64,000 nucleotides of DNA from assembly GCA_048262455.1 (NCBI GenBank), contig JBLXFD010000002.1, positions 176,036 to 240,035 of the forward strand, in the 5' to 3' direction. This document shows, piece after piece, positions 38,171 to 46,989 of the stretch. The translations under genes were made by a program, and so were the position numbers. Each line of letters starts with the position of its first letter. The stretch's first letter is position 1. The DNA is from Psychromarinibacter sp048262455. Its GTDB lineage: Bacteria; Pseudomonadota; Alphaproteobacteria; Rhodobacterales; Rhodobacteraceae. The notes beneath the pieces are model-generated. The model did not search any database and was not told where the DNA came from. It was given only the letters and a program-made list of their open reading frames with translations.

Positions 38171-39496
38171 ATGCCCGACCTCTTCGACACCGCCCCCGGC
38201 GCCCCGGACCAGCCCTCCGGCAAGACCGCGCCCCGCCCGCTGGCCGACCGGCTGCGGCCGCAGACGCTGTCCGAGGTGATCGGGCAGGACCAGCTGCTGG
38301 GTCCCGAGGCGCCGCTGGGGGTGATGCTGGCATCGGGGGCGCTGTCCAGCCTGGTGCTCTGGGGGCCGCCGGGCGTCGGCAAGACCACCATCGCGCGGCT
38401 GCTGGCCCATGAGACCGACCTGCACTTCGTGCAGGTCAGCGCCATCTTCACCGGCGTTGCCGACCTCAAGAAGGTCTTCGAAGCCGCCCGCCTGCGCCGC
38501 CGCACCGGGCAGGGCACGCTGCTGTTCGTCGACGAGATCCACCGCTTCAACAAGGCGCAGCAGGACGGCTTCCTGCCCTACATGGAGGATGGCACCATCC
38601 TGCTGGTGGGCGCCACCACCGAGAACCCCAGCTTCGAGCTGAACGCGGCGCTGCTGTCGCGGGCGCAGGTGCTGGTGCTGGAGCGGCTGGACCTGGCCGA
38701 CCTGGAGCGGCTGGCGCAGCGGGCCGAGGGGGAGCTGGGGCGCGCGCTGCCCCTGACTGGCGAGGCGCGCGAGACGCTGCTGGAGATGGCCGACGGTGAC
38801 GGGCGGGCGCTGCTGAACCTGATCGAGCAGATCGCCGCCTGGAAGACCGACGCGAAGCTGGACGCCACCGCGCTGACCACCCGGCTGCAGAAGCGCGCGG
38901 CGCAGTATGACAAGGCGGGCGAGGCGCACTACAACCTGATCTCGGCGCTGCACAAGTCGGTGCGCGGCTCGGACCCCGATGCCGCGCTTTACTGGCTGAC
39001 GCGGATGCTGACGGGGGGCGAGGACCCGCGCTACCTGGCGCGGCGGATCACCCGGATGGCGGTGGAGGACATCGGCCTTGCCGATCCGCAGGCGCAGCGG
39101 GTGTGCCTGGATGCCTGGGAGACCTACGAGCGGCTGGGCAGCCCCGAGGGCGAACTGGCGCTGGCGCAGTCGGTGATCTATCTGGCGCTGGCGCCGAAGT
39201 CGAACGCGGGCTACGCCGCCTACAAGAACGCCGCCGCCGCCGCCCGCCGCACCGGCAGCGAGCCGCCGCCAAAGATCATCCGCAACGCGCCCACCAAGCT
39301 GATGAAGGAACAGGGCTACGGCGAGGGCTATGCCTACGACCACGACCAGGAGGATGCCTTCTCGGGGCAGAACTACTTCCCCGACGGCATGAAGCGCGGG
39401 GTCTACTATTCCCCCGTCGAACGGGGCTTCGAGCGCGATCTGAAAAAGCGGCTGGACTACTTCGCCGGGCTGCGCGCCAAGCGGGGCGGCGATTGA
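38171..39496 (+). CDS. rarA: Replication-associated recombination protein A (MgsA/RarA)
   Basis: A 441-residue AAA+ ATPase that acts at stalled replication forks. Walker A is GPPGVGKTT (about residue 60), Walker B is LLFVDEIHRFNKAQQD, and sensor residues follow in GATTENPSF. The C-terminal tetramerisation region (YAYDHDQEDAFSGQNYFP) is typical. ATG 38171 begins MPDLFD, the SSB-interaction-like N-terminus of the family; the frame is open upstream without conservation. Confidence 0.92.
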   Translation: MPDLFDTAPGAPDQPSGKTAPRPLADRLRPQTLSEVIGQDQLLGPEAPLGVMLASGALSSLVLWGPPGVGKTTIARLLAHETDLHFVQVSAIFTGVADLKKVFEAARLRRRTGQGTLLFVDEIHRFNKAQQDGFLPYMEDGTILLVGATTENPSFELNAALLSRAQVLVLERLDLADLERLAQRAEGELGRALPLTGEARETLLEMADGDGRALLNLIEQIAAWKTDAKLDATALTTRLQKRAAQYDKAGEAHYNLISALHKSVRGSDPDAALYWLTRMLTGGEDPRYLARRITRMAVEDIGLADPQAQRVCLDAWETYERLGSPEGELALAQSVIYLALAPKSNAGYAAYKNAAAAARRTGSEPPPKIIRNAPTKLMKEQGYGEGYAYDHDQEDAFSGQNYFPDGMKRGVYYSPVERGFERDLKKRLDYFAGLRAKRGGD

Positions 39497-39528
39497 CTCC
39501 GGCGCGGGCAGGGGCCAAGTCACCGCGG

Positions 39529-39906
39529 ATGATGCAGCAGGTTCTCATGGTCGCCCTCGGGGGCGCGATCGGCGCGGCGGGCCGGTTCCTTGCCGGCACG
39601 GCGGTGACGCGGCTGGCGGGGCCTGGATTTCCGTGGGGCACGCTGGTGGTGAACGTCGCCGGCTGCTTTGCCATGGGCGTGCTGGTGGTGGCGCTGGCGC
39701 AGGCCGGGGCCATGCGCCACGCGCCGCTGCTGATGACCGGGGTGCTGGGCGGGTTCACCACCTTCTCGGCCTTCTCGCTGGACGCTGTGGCGCTGTACCA
39801 GCGGGGCGAGGCGGGGCTGGCGCTGGTCTACGTCTCCGGCAGCATGGTCGGCTCGCTGGCGGCGCTGGCGCTGGGACTGGTGGCGGCAAGGAGCCTTCTG
39901 GCATGA
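39529..39906 (+). CDS. crcB: Fluoride channel CrcB
   Basis: A 125-residue membrane protein with four predicted segments, forming a dual-topology dimeric fluoride exporter in known relatives. GGAIGAAGRF, the NVAGCF segment with its conserved Asn, and GGFTTFSAFS are the family markers. No fluoride riboswitch is evident upstream. The stop overlaps the start of the next gene by four bases. Confidence 0.9.
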   Translation: MMQQVLMVALGGAIGAAGRFLAGTAVTRLAGPGFPWGTLVVNVAGCFAMGVLVVALAQAGAMRHAPLLMTGVLGGFTTFSAFSLDAVALYQRGEAGLALVYVSGSMVGSLAALALGLVAARSLLA

Positions 39907-40958
39907 GCGGCGTACAGACACTGACGGTAGGCGCCGACGAGGGCGAGCAGCGGCTGGACCGCTGGTTCCGCCGGCACTTCCCCCACGTGGCGCAGGGGCG
40001 CATCGAGAAGCTGTGCCGCAAGGGCGAGATCCGGGTGGACGGGGGCCGCGTCAAGGCCGCCTCGCGGATCGGGCCGGGCATGCAGGTGCGCGTGCCGCCG
40101 CTGCCGGAACAGGACCTGCGCGCGCCGGCGAAGGTGCCGGGGCAGGACAAGCCGGTCTCGGACGCCGACGCGCGGATGATGCAGGACGCGGTGCTGTACC
40201 GCGACGACCACCTGATCGTGCTGAACAAGCCGCCGGGGCTGCCCACACAGGGGGGCAGCAAGCAGCTGCGCCACGTGGACGGGCTGAGCGAGGCGCTGCG
40301 GTTCGGCCTGCACGAGAAGCCGCGGCTGGTGCACCGGCTGGACAAGGACACCTCGGGGGTGCTGGTGCTGGCGCGCACGCAGGCGGTGGCGGGGGCGCTG
40401 ACCAAGGCGTTCCGGCACCGGCAGACGCGCAAGATCTACTGGGCGCTGGTGGCCGGGGTCCCCGTACCCTACCTCGGCGAGATCAAGTACGGGCTGGTCA
40501 AGGCCGGCGGCCACGGCAAGGGCGGCGAGGGCGAGAAGATGCGCGCCGTGCATCCGCGCGACATCGACAGCACCGAGGGCGCCAAGCGGGCGCATACGAT
40601 CTACGCCACGCTCTTCCGGGTGGCCGGCCGCGCCGCCTGGGTGGCGATGGAACCGTTGACCGGCCGCACCCACCAGCTGCGGGCGCACATGGCCGAGATC
40701 GGGCACCCGATTGCCGGCGACGGCAAGTACGGCGGCTCGGCGCAGGAGAACATGGGCGACGGCTGGGGGGCGCAGCTGGGCGGGATCATCTCGCGCAAGC
40801 TGCACCTGCACGCGCGCTCGCTGACCTTCGAGCACCCGGTGACGCGCAAGCCGCTGACGGTGACCGCGCCGCTGCCGGAGCACATGGCCCAAAGCTGGGA
40901 GACCTTCGGCTGGGACGAGGCCCTTGCCGCCGACGATCCCTTCGAGACCCTGCGCTAG
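39903..40958 (+). CDS. RluA-family (RluC-like) pseudouridine synthase
   Basis: A 351-residue enzyme with an N-terminal S4 RNA-binding domain (RLDRWFRRHF and GRIEKLCRKGEIRVDG) and the RluA catalytic domain with active-site Asp in HRLDKDTSG (about residue 143). It isomerises uridines in rRNA or tRNA; 23S rRNA positions handled by RluC are likely but not provable here. It is translationally coupled to crcB. Confidence 0.88.
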   Translation: MSGVQTLTVGADEGEQRLDRWFRRHFPHVAQGRIEKLCRKGEIRVDGGRVKAASRIGPGMQVRVPPLPEQDLRAPAKVPGQDKPVSDADARMMQDAVLYRDDHLIVLNKPPGLPTQGGSKQLRHVDGLSEALRFGLHEKPRLVHRLDKDTSGVLVLARTQAVAGALTKAFRHRQTRKIYWALVAGVPVPYLGEIKYGLVKAGGHGKGGEGEKMRAVHPRDIDSTEGAKRAHTIYATLFRVAGRAAWVAMEPLTGRTHQLRAHMAEIGHPIAGDGKYGGSAQENMGDGWGAQLGGIISRKLHLHARSLTFEHPVTRKPLTVTAPLPEHMAQSWETFGWDEALAADDPFETLR

Positions 40959-40971
40959 GCGGAGACACGGC

Positions 40972-41706
40972 ATGAGCGAATGGAAGGCGCGGCGGTTCTG
41001 GAAGGCCGCGACGGTGGAGCCGCTGGAGCGCGGCTGGACGGTGCGGCTGGACGGCCGGCCGGTGAAGACGCCGGGCAAGAGCGACCTCGTGCTGCCCACC
41101 CGCGCGCTGGCAGACGCGGTGGCGGCGGAATGGCAGGCGCAGGAGACGGTGATCGACCCGCGCACCATGCCCTTCACCCGCGCCGCCAATTCCGCCATCG
41201 AGAAGGTCGCGCCGCAGCGCGCCGAGGTGGCGCAGATGCTGGCCGGCTACGGCGACAGCGACCTGACCTGCTACCGCGCCGCCGGGCCCGAGGAGCTGGT
41301 GGAGCGGCAGGCGGCGGCCTGGGACCCGCTGCTGGACTGGGCCGACGCGGAGTTCGGCGCGCGACTGATTCCCGTCGAGGGCGTGATGCACCAGCCGCAG
41401 CCGCCCCGGGCGCTGGAGCGATTGGCCGCGCCCCTTGTCACCATGAGTGACTTTCAGCTGACAGGTTTTCACGATCTCGTGGCTATTTCGGGCTCGCTGG
41501 TGATCGGTCTGGCGGCTGCGCGGGACGCTTTCGGAATCGAGGCGCTCTGGGACGCCTCGCGGGTGGATGAGCGCTGGCAGCAGGAACACTGGGGAGAAGA
41601 TGAGGAAGCGGCCGAGGCGGCGGCGGCGAAACGGGCCGATTTCCTGCAGGCGCACCGTTTATTTCACATGGCAAGAGAAGATGTCTGCAAGGCTGACCTT
41701 TCGTAA
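40972..41706 (+). CDS. ATP12-family F1-ATPase assembly chaperone
   Basis: A 244-residue protein of the ATP12 family, whose mitochondrial member binds the alpha subunit of F1 during assembly. Recognisable parts are RFWKAATVEPL near the start, GRPVKTPGKSDLVLPT, and LTCYRAAGPEELVERQ. The family is largely confined to alphaproteobacteria and mitochondria. The gene lies 13 bases after the pseudouridine synthase. Confidence 0.88.
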   Translation: MSEWKARRFWKAATVEPLERGWTVRLDGRPVKTPGKSDLVLPTRALADAVAAEWQAQETVIDPRTMPFTRAANSAIEKVAPQRAEVAQMLAGYGDSDLTCYRAAGPEELVERQAAAWDPLLDWADAEFGARLIPVEGVMHQPQPPRALERLAAPLVTMSDFQLTGFHDLVAISGSLVIGLAAARDAFGIEALWDASRVDERWQQEHWGEDEEAAEAAAAKRADFLQAHRLFHMAREDVCKADLS

Positions 41707-41869
41707 AGGCATGTCGCATTTCTTCCACAGTAGCCTTGACCTTCCGTTCAGCTTTCGCCCACACTTGGGCCAGTTGAGCCCGGTCTGCCGGGTCTCACGT
41801 GAAGGAAATACCGGCCATCCGGCCGAAAAACGCCCCGAGACAGGGGCGGTAACTCAGGAAGAGGTAAAT

Positions 41870-42889
41870 ATGAAGAAATCCGTTTTTCTTGGCGCTCTCA
41901 CCGTCGCCGGTCTCGCCGCAGGCGCGGCTGCCGCGGCAACCCTGGATGACGTCAAGGCACGCGGCAAGCTGAACTGCGGGGTCGCCACCGGCGTTCCCGG
42001 CTTCGCTACTCCGGACGCCAGCGGCGAATGGCAGGGTTTTGACGTCGCGGTCTGCCGCGCGGTTGCCGCCGCGGTGCTTGGCGACCCGATGGCTGTCGAA
42101 TTCGTGCCCACCACTGGCAAGACCCGTTTCACCGCGCTCTCGTCGGGCGAGATCGACATGCTGGCACGGAACACCACCTGGACATTCAGCCGTGACGTCG
42201 ACCTGAAGCTGAACTTCGCCGGCGTGAACTACTACGACGGCCAAGGCTTCATGGTGCCGAAAGCGCTTGGCGTGACCAGCGCCAAGGAACTGGACGGCGC
42301 CACCGTCTGCATCCAGACCGGCACCACGACCGAGCTGAACCTGGCGGACTACTTCCGCATCAACAACCTGAACTACGAGCCCGTTCCGGTTGAAACCAAC
42401 GCCGAGGCGCAGCAGCAGTACCTGGCCGGTGCCTGCGACGTCTACACCACTGACGCTTCCGGCCTGGCCGCGACGCGCGCTTCCTTCGAGGCCCCGGGCG
42501 ATCACACGATCCTGCCCGAGATCATCTCGAAAGAGCCGCTGGGCCCGCTGGTGCGTCACGGCGACGACGACTGGGCCGACATCGTCCGCTGGACGCTGAA
42601 CGCGCTGATCGCCGCGGAAGAGTACGGCGTGACCTCCGCCAACCTGCAGGAAATGGCCGGCGCGGCCGGGGACAACCCGGAAGTGAACCGCCTGCTGGGC
42701 ACCGAGGGCAACCTGGGCGAGATGCTGGGCCTTGATGCCGACTGGGCCGTGAAGGCCCTGGGCGTCAACGGCAACTACGGCGAGATCTTCGAGAAGAACA
42801 TCGGGGAATCCACGCCGATCGGTCTGGCGCGCGGTCTGAACGCGCAGTGGACCAATGGCGGGCTGATCTTCTCGCCGCCGTTCCGTTAA
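41870..42889 (+). CDS. aapJ: General L-amino acid ABC transporter substrate-binding protein
   Basis: A 339-residue periplasmic binding protein of family 3 with a signal peptide ending near AAAA-ATLDD. LNCGVATGVPGFATPDASGEWQ-like start (GKLNCGVATGVPGFA), GSALSSGE region and VCIQTGTTTELNLADYF are characteristic of AapJ. GAGG precedes the ATG. It captures a wide range of L-amino acids for AapQMP. A hairpin follows the stop. Confidence 0.93.
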   Translation: MKKSVFLGALTVAGLAAGAAAAATLDDVKARGKLNCGVATGVPGFATPDASGEWQGFDVAVCRAVAAAVLGDPMAVEFVPTTGKTRFTALSSGEIDMLARNTTWTFSRDVDLKLNFAGVNYYDGQGFMVPKALGVTSAKELDGATVCIQTGTTTELNLADYFRINNLNYEPVPVETNAEAQQQYLAGACDVYTTDASGLAATRASFEAPGDHTILPEIISKEPLGPLVRHGDDDWADIVRWTLNALIAAEEYGVTSANLQEMAGAAGDNPEVNRLLGTEGNLGEMLGLDADWAVKALGVNGNYGEIFEKNIGESTPIGLARGLNAQWTNGGLIFSPPFR

Positions 42890-42901
42890 GATACCAAGGC
42901 A

Positions 42902-42927
42902 AAGGGCGCGGGTCACACCGCGCCCTT
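42902..42927 (+). terminator. Intra-operon hairpin between aapJ and aapQ
   Basis: A perfect 10-bp stem AAGGGCGCGG/CCGCGCCCTT with a 6-base loop, 12 bases after the aapJ stop and lacking a long T run. In binding-protein operons such hairpins commonly stabilise the upstream mRNA or cause partial termination, giving more AapJ than permease. Confidence 0.75.
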
Positions 42928-43019
42928 CTGCTATAAGGGTACAGGAACAACCTCCACCCGGGTCCGTGAACGCGTTACAATCGCGTCGGTAGATGACCAC
43001 GGGGGAACAGGGGAAAAAG

Positions 43020-44291
43020 ATGACTTCACTATCCGACAGCCCTCCGAAGGCGTCGTTCCGGCCAAGCATGCTGATCTACGACACCCGGTACCGGTCGATG
43101 ACCATCCAGGTGGTCGCCCTCATGGGGTTCATGCTGCTCGCCGCCTGGCTGATCAACAACACGATCGTCAACCTCAACTCCCTCGGCAAGGCGATCGACT
43201 TCGGCTTTTTCAGCGAGCCGGCCGGCTATGACATCAACCAGCGCCTGATCGACTACCAGAACCAGGACTCGCACCTGCGCGCGGCCTTCGTCGGGCTGCT
43301 GAACACGCTGCTGGTGGCGGCGCTGGGCTGCGTGGCGGCGACGATCCTCGGGGTGATCATCGGGGTGCTCCGGCTGTCGCCGAACTGGCTGGTCTCGCGT
43401 TTGATGACCGTCTATGTCGAGATGTTCCGCAACGTGCCGGTGCTGCTGTGGATCGTGCTGGCCATGGCCATCCTGATCGAAAGCCTGCCACCCCCCAACG
43501 CCTTCCGCGGCGAGGATCCGGCCTCGACGATGAAGCTGTTCGACAGCGTCGCCTTCACCAACCGCGGCATCTACATCCCCGAGCCGCTGTTCTCGAACCC
43601 GCTGGGCAACCTGCACCTGTTCGGCACCTCTCCGCTGCGCTTCGACGTGTCGATCGACCTGCTGGTGATCCTGGCGGTGCTGATCGCAAGCATCCTCGGG
43701 ATGCGCTACATGTCGCGCCGCGCCCACCGGATCCAGGAGGCCACCGGCGTCCGTCCCCGGGTGTGGCACATCAACCTGGCGATCCTGGTGGTGCCCATGG
43801 GGCTGCTGCTTTGGGGCCTTGGCTTTCACCTTGGTTACCCGGCGCTGAAGGGCTTCAACTTCCAGGGGGGCACGCACATGCGCAACTCCCTGATCGCGCT
43901 GTGGCTGGCCCTGTCGCTGTACACCGCCGCCTTCATCGCCGAGATCGTGCGCGGCGGCATCCTGGCCATCTCGAAGGGCCAGACAGAGGCCGCCGGCGCC
44001 CTGGGCCTGCGCCCGCGCCGGATCATGGGCCTCGTGATCCTGCCGCAGGCGCTGCGGGTCATCATCCCGCCGCTGATCTCGAACTACCTGAACCTGACCA
44101 AGAACTCCTCGCTGGCGATCGCGGTGGGGTACATGGACATCACCGGCACGCTTGGCGGCATCACCATGAACCAGACGGGGCGCGAGCTGGAATGCGTGCT
44201 GCTGCTGATGCTGGTCTACCTGGTGATCAGCCTGCTGATCTCGGCGGTGATGAACTGGTACAACAACCGTGTGAAGCTGGTGGAGCGGTGA
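43020..44291 (+). CDS. aapQ: General L-amino acid ABC transporter permease AapQ
   Basis: A 423-residue permease of the HisM/GlnP type with about eight membrane segments. The EAA loop is visible at TEAAGALGLRPRRIMGLVILPQ. AGGGGA sits five bases before ATG 43020; an in-frame ATG at 42993 would add nine residues. It forms the channel with AapM, whose gene follows after one base. Confidence 0.92.
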   Translation: MTSLSDSPPKASFRPSMLIYDTRYRSMTIQVVALMGFMLLAAWLINNTIVNLNSLGKAIDFGFFSEPAGYDINQRLIDYQNQDSHLRAAFVGLLNTLLVAALGCVAATILGVIIGVLRLSPNWLVSRLMTVYVEMFRNVPVLLWIVLAMAILIESLPPPNAFRGEDPASTMKLFDSVAFTNRGIYIPEPLFSNPLGNLHLFGTSPLRFDVSIDLLVILAVLIASILGMRYMSRRAHRIQEATGVRPRVWHINLAILVVPMGLLLWGLGFHLGYPALKGFNFQGGTHMRNSLIALWLALSLYTAAFIAEIVRGGILAISKGQTEAAGALGLRPRRIMGLVILPQALRVIIPPLISNYLNLTKNSSLAIAVGYMDITGTLGGITMNQTGRELECVLLLMLVYLVISLLISAVMNWYNNRVKLVER

Positions 44292-44292
44292 C

Positions 44293-45609
44293 ATGAGCGA
44301 TACCCACGAGGAAACCATCCGCTTCGTCCGCGAGACCATGCTGCCGGAGAAAGAGCCGCCCTCCACCTCGGTGGGGGTGATCGGCTGGGGCCGGCAGAAC
44401 CTGTTCTCCGGCTGGCTGAACACCCTGCTGACCCTGCTCTCGCTGGCCTTCATCGTCTACGTGCTCGCCTCGCTGCTGCCCTGGCTGCTGCAGTCGGTCT
44501 GGAACGCGGACTCGCTTTCGGAATGCCGCGAGATCGCCACCGCGACCTGGGGCGAAAGCCACGGCCACGCCTGCTGGGCGGTGGTGCGCGAGCGCTGGCT
44601 GCAGCTGATGTTCGGCTTCTACCCGAACGAGCTGTACTGGCGGCCGATCCTGGCCTTCGTGCTGCTGCTGGTGGCGCTGGCCCCGGTGCTGTTTCCGGGG
44701 ATGCCCCGGGCGCTGTTCCTGGTCACCGCGCTCTACCCCTTCGCAATGCCCTGGCTGATGTGGGGCGGCACCATCTGGACGCCGGTGCTGGTGGCGGCCG
44801 GGTTCGCCATCCTCTACTTCGGCGTCAAGCTGCTGGAGCCCCGGATCGGCAGCCTCGGCGCGATCATCGCGGCGGTGGTGCTGGCGGTGCTGTGGTGGCT
44901 GTTCGCCGTGGGCCCGCTGGCCAACGACATCGGCCGGCTGCTGCCGCTGGCGCTGGAGCCGGTGGAAAGCCGCAACTTCGGCGGCTTCATGCTGTCGATC
45001 CTGATCGGCGTGGTGGCCATCGGCTGCAGCCTGCCCATCGGCATCGTGCTGGCGCTGGGGCGCCGGTCGGACCTGCTGATCGTCAAGGCGCTTTGCGTGG
45101 GCTTCATCGAGTTCATCCGCGGCGTGCCCCTGATCACGCTGCTGTTCGTGGCCTCGACCCTACTGAACATCTTCATGCCGCCGGGCACCAACTTCGACAT
45201 CATCCTGCGGGTGATGATCATGGTGACGCTCTTCGCCTCCGCCTACATGGCCGAGGTGATCCGCGGCGGCCTCGCGGCGCTGCCCAAGGGGCAGTACGAG
45301 GGGGCCGACAGCCTGGGGCTGGACTACTGGCAGGCGCAGCGGCTGATCATCATGCCGCAGGCGCTGAAGATCTCGATCCCCGGGATCGTGTCGACCTTCA
45401 TCGGCGTGTTCAAGGACACGACGCTGGTGTCGATCATCGGCCTGCTCGATCCCATCGGCCTGTCCAACGCGATCCGCGCGGACCAGGCCTGGAACGGCAT
45501 CTACTGGGAGCTGTTCGCCTTCATCGCCTTTCTGTTTTTCATCTTCTGCTTCTCCATGTCGCGCTACTCGATGTACCTCGAGCGCCGGCTGAGAACGGAC
45601 CACAAGTAG
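44293..45609 (+). CDS. aapM: General L-amino acid ABC transporter permease AapM
   Basis: A 438-residue permease with an extended N-terminal half carrying several additional membrane segments, as in AapM. The EAA loop is at YEGADSLGLDYWQAQRLIIM and the end SRYSMYLERRL is typical. It is the second channel subunit with AapQ. Confidence 0.92.
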   Translation: MSDTHEETIRFVRETMLPEKEPPSTSVGVIGWGRQNLFSGWLNTLLTLLSLAFIVYVLASLLPWLLQSVWNADSLSECREIATATWGESHGHACWAVVRERWLQLMFGFYPNELYWRPILAFVLLLVALAPVLFPGMPRALFLVTALYPFAMPWLMWGGTIWTPVLVAAGFAILYFGVKLLEPRIGSLGAIIAAVVLAVLWWLFAVGPLANDIGRLLPLALEPVESRNFGGFMLSILIGVVAIGCSLPIGIVLALGRRSDLLIVKALCVGFIEFIRGVPLITLLFVASTLLNIFMPPGTNFDIILRVMIMVTLFASAYMAEVIRGGLAALPKGQYEGADSLGLDYWQAQRLIIMPQALKISIPGIVSTFIGVFKDTTLVSIIGLLDPIGLSNAIRADQAWNGIYWELFAFIAFLFFIFCFSMSRYSMYLERRLRTDHK

Positions 45610-45621
45610 GGAGATCCCCCT

Positions 45622-46437
45622 TTGGCCGACGCACTTCAGGACCCCGCCTCCGAGCCCAGCATCCAGCCCAGCATCCAGCCCAGCAAGATGCGCGTCTCGG
45701 ACGAGGTGGCGATCCAGATCACCGACATGAACAAGTGGTACGGGACCTTCCACGTGCTGCGCGACATCGACCTGACGGTCTACCGGGGAGAGCGGATCGT
45801 GATCTGCGGGCCTTCGGGGTCGGGCAAGTCGACGCTGATCCGCTGCATCAACCGGCTGGAGGAACACCAGGCCGGGCAGATCGTGGTGGACGGGACCGAG
45901 CTGACGAGCGATCTGAAGAACATCGACAAGATCCGGTCCGAGGTCGGGATGTGCTTTCAGCACTTCAACCTCTTCCCGCACCTGACCATCCTCGAGAACT
46001 GCACCCTCGCCCCGATCTGGGTCCGCAAGGTCCCGAAGAAGGAGGCCGAGGAAACGGCGATGCACTACCTCGCCAAGGTGAAGATCCCCGAGCAGGCAAA
46101 CAAGTATCCCGGCCAGCTGTCCGGCGGCCAGCAGCAGCGGGTGGCGATCGCCCGGTCGCTCTGCATGAAGCCGCGGATCATGCTGTTCGACGAGCCGACC
46201 TCGGCGCTTGATCCCGAGATGATCAAGGAGGTGCTCGACACGATGATCGAGCTGGCGCAGGAGGGGATGACGATGATCTGCGTGACCCACGAGATGGGCT
46301 TTGCCCGTCAGGTGGCGAACCGGGTGATCTTCATGGACCAGGGCCAGATCGTCGAGCAGAACGAGCCCGAGGAGTTCTTCAACAACCCCAAGAGCGAGCG
46401 GACCCAGCTGTTCCTGAGCCAGATCCTGGGGCACTGA
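45622..46437 (+). CDS. aapP: General L-amino acid ABC transporter ATPase AapP
   Basis: A 271-residue ABC ATPase with Walker A GPSGSGKST, signature LSGGQQQRV and Walker B IMLFDEPTSALD, all intact. The TTG start at 45622 has GGGAG upstream; ATG 45688 lacks a ribosome site. Residues about 9-20 contain a small tandem repeat (PSIQ PSIQ PS) from a 12-base DNA duplication. It ends the aap operon and is followed by three LPE repeats. Confidence 0.93.
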   Translation: MADALQDPASEPSIQPSIQPSKMRVSDEVAIQITDMNKWYGTFHVLRDIDLTVYRGERIVICGPSGSGKSTLIRCINRLEEHQAGQIVVDGTELTSDLKNIDKIRSEVGMCFQHFNLFPHLTILENCTLAPIWVRKVPKKEAEETAMHYLAKVKIPEQANKYPGQLSGGQQQRVAIARSLCMKPRIMLFDEPTSALDPEMIKEVLDTMIELAQEGMTMICVTHEMGFARQVANRVIFMDQGQIVEQNEPEEFFNNPKSERTQLFLSQILGH

Positions 46438-46451
46438 CATCAAGCGCACCC

Positions 46452-46607
46452 GGCCCGGAACAAGGCACGCAGTGCCGCCGGGCCAGCGCCCGTCCGTCCG
46501 CCGGGCGGGCGCTTTGTCGCTGTTTGCGCGGGGGTAGAACGGGGAAGTGGCGGTGCCATAAAGCTGCGACCACCAACGGCATGTGCGCCCCCCCCCGGAC
46601 TGGCGCT
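46452..46607 (-). repeat. Long palindromic element LPE-6
   Basis: H1 stems as in LPE-3 (46452-46484). The outer arm pairing AGCGCCCGTCCG/CGGACTGGCGCT has one mismatch, and the inner right arm is GCGCCCCCCC, so this is the most decayed of the tandem copies. It begins 15 bases after the aapP stop. First of three with a 181-182-base period. Confidence 0.75.
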
Positions 46608-46633
46608 GTCCCTATGTTATGACAAGAGCACCC

Positions 46634-46789
46634 GGCCCGGAATAAGGCACGCAGTGCCGCCGGGCCAGCGCCCGTCCGTCCCCCGGGCGGGCGCTTCTTC
46701 ACCGTTTGCGCGGGGGTGGAGCGAGTGAGTGGAGGTGGGATAAAGCGGCGACCACCGGCGTCGGGTGCGCCCACCCACGGACGGGCGCC
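46634..46789 (-). repeat. Long palindromic element LPE-7
   Basis: Same build, with AATAA in the H1 bulge. The outer arms are AGCGCCCGTCCGT and ACGGACGGGCGCC; the final pair is A/C on the + strand but G/U on the complementary RNA, which favours minus-strand function. Confidence 0.78.
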
Positions 46790-46814
46790 GGCCCTCTGTC
46801 GGGCAAAAGCATCC

Positions 46815-46970
46815 GGCCCGGAGCAAGGGACGCAGTCCCGCCGGGCCAGCGCCCGTCCGTCCCCCGGGCGGGCGCTTCGTTGCCGTAAGCGCGGGGGTAG
46901 AGCGGGGATGTGGCGTCGCCATAAAGCTGCGACCACTGGCGTATAGAGCGCCCACCCACGGACGGGCGCT
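46815..46970 (-). repeat. Long palindromic element LPE-8
   Basis: Same outer arms as LPE-4. The H1 inner stem is GGGAC/GTCCC in place of GGCAC/GTGCC, a compensated double change. It lies 19 bases from the 3' end of the phosphatase gene, in the same strand sense as that gene. Confidence 0.8.
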
Positions 46971-46989
46971 GGCCCTCTGTAACACGTCC

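Noticed and set aside
39529..39906. A fluoride riboswitch before crcB
   Set aside because: crcB begins 33 bases after rarA and no crcB-motif fold is visible in that space.
46449..46970. Tandem repeats after aapP considered as a CRISPR array
   Set aside because: The repeats are about 156 bases with short similar spacers, not 24-40-base repeats with unique spacers, and there are no cas genes.
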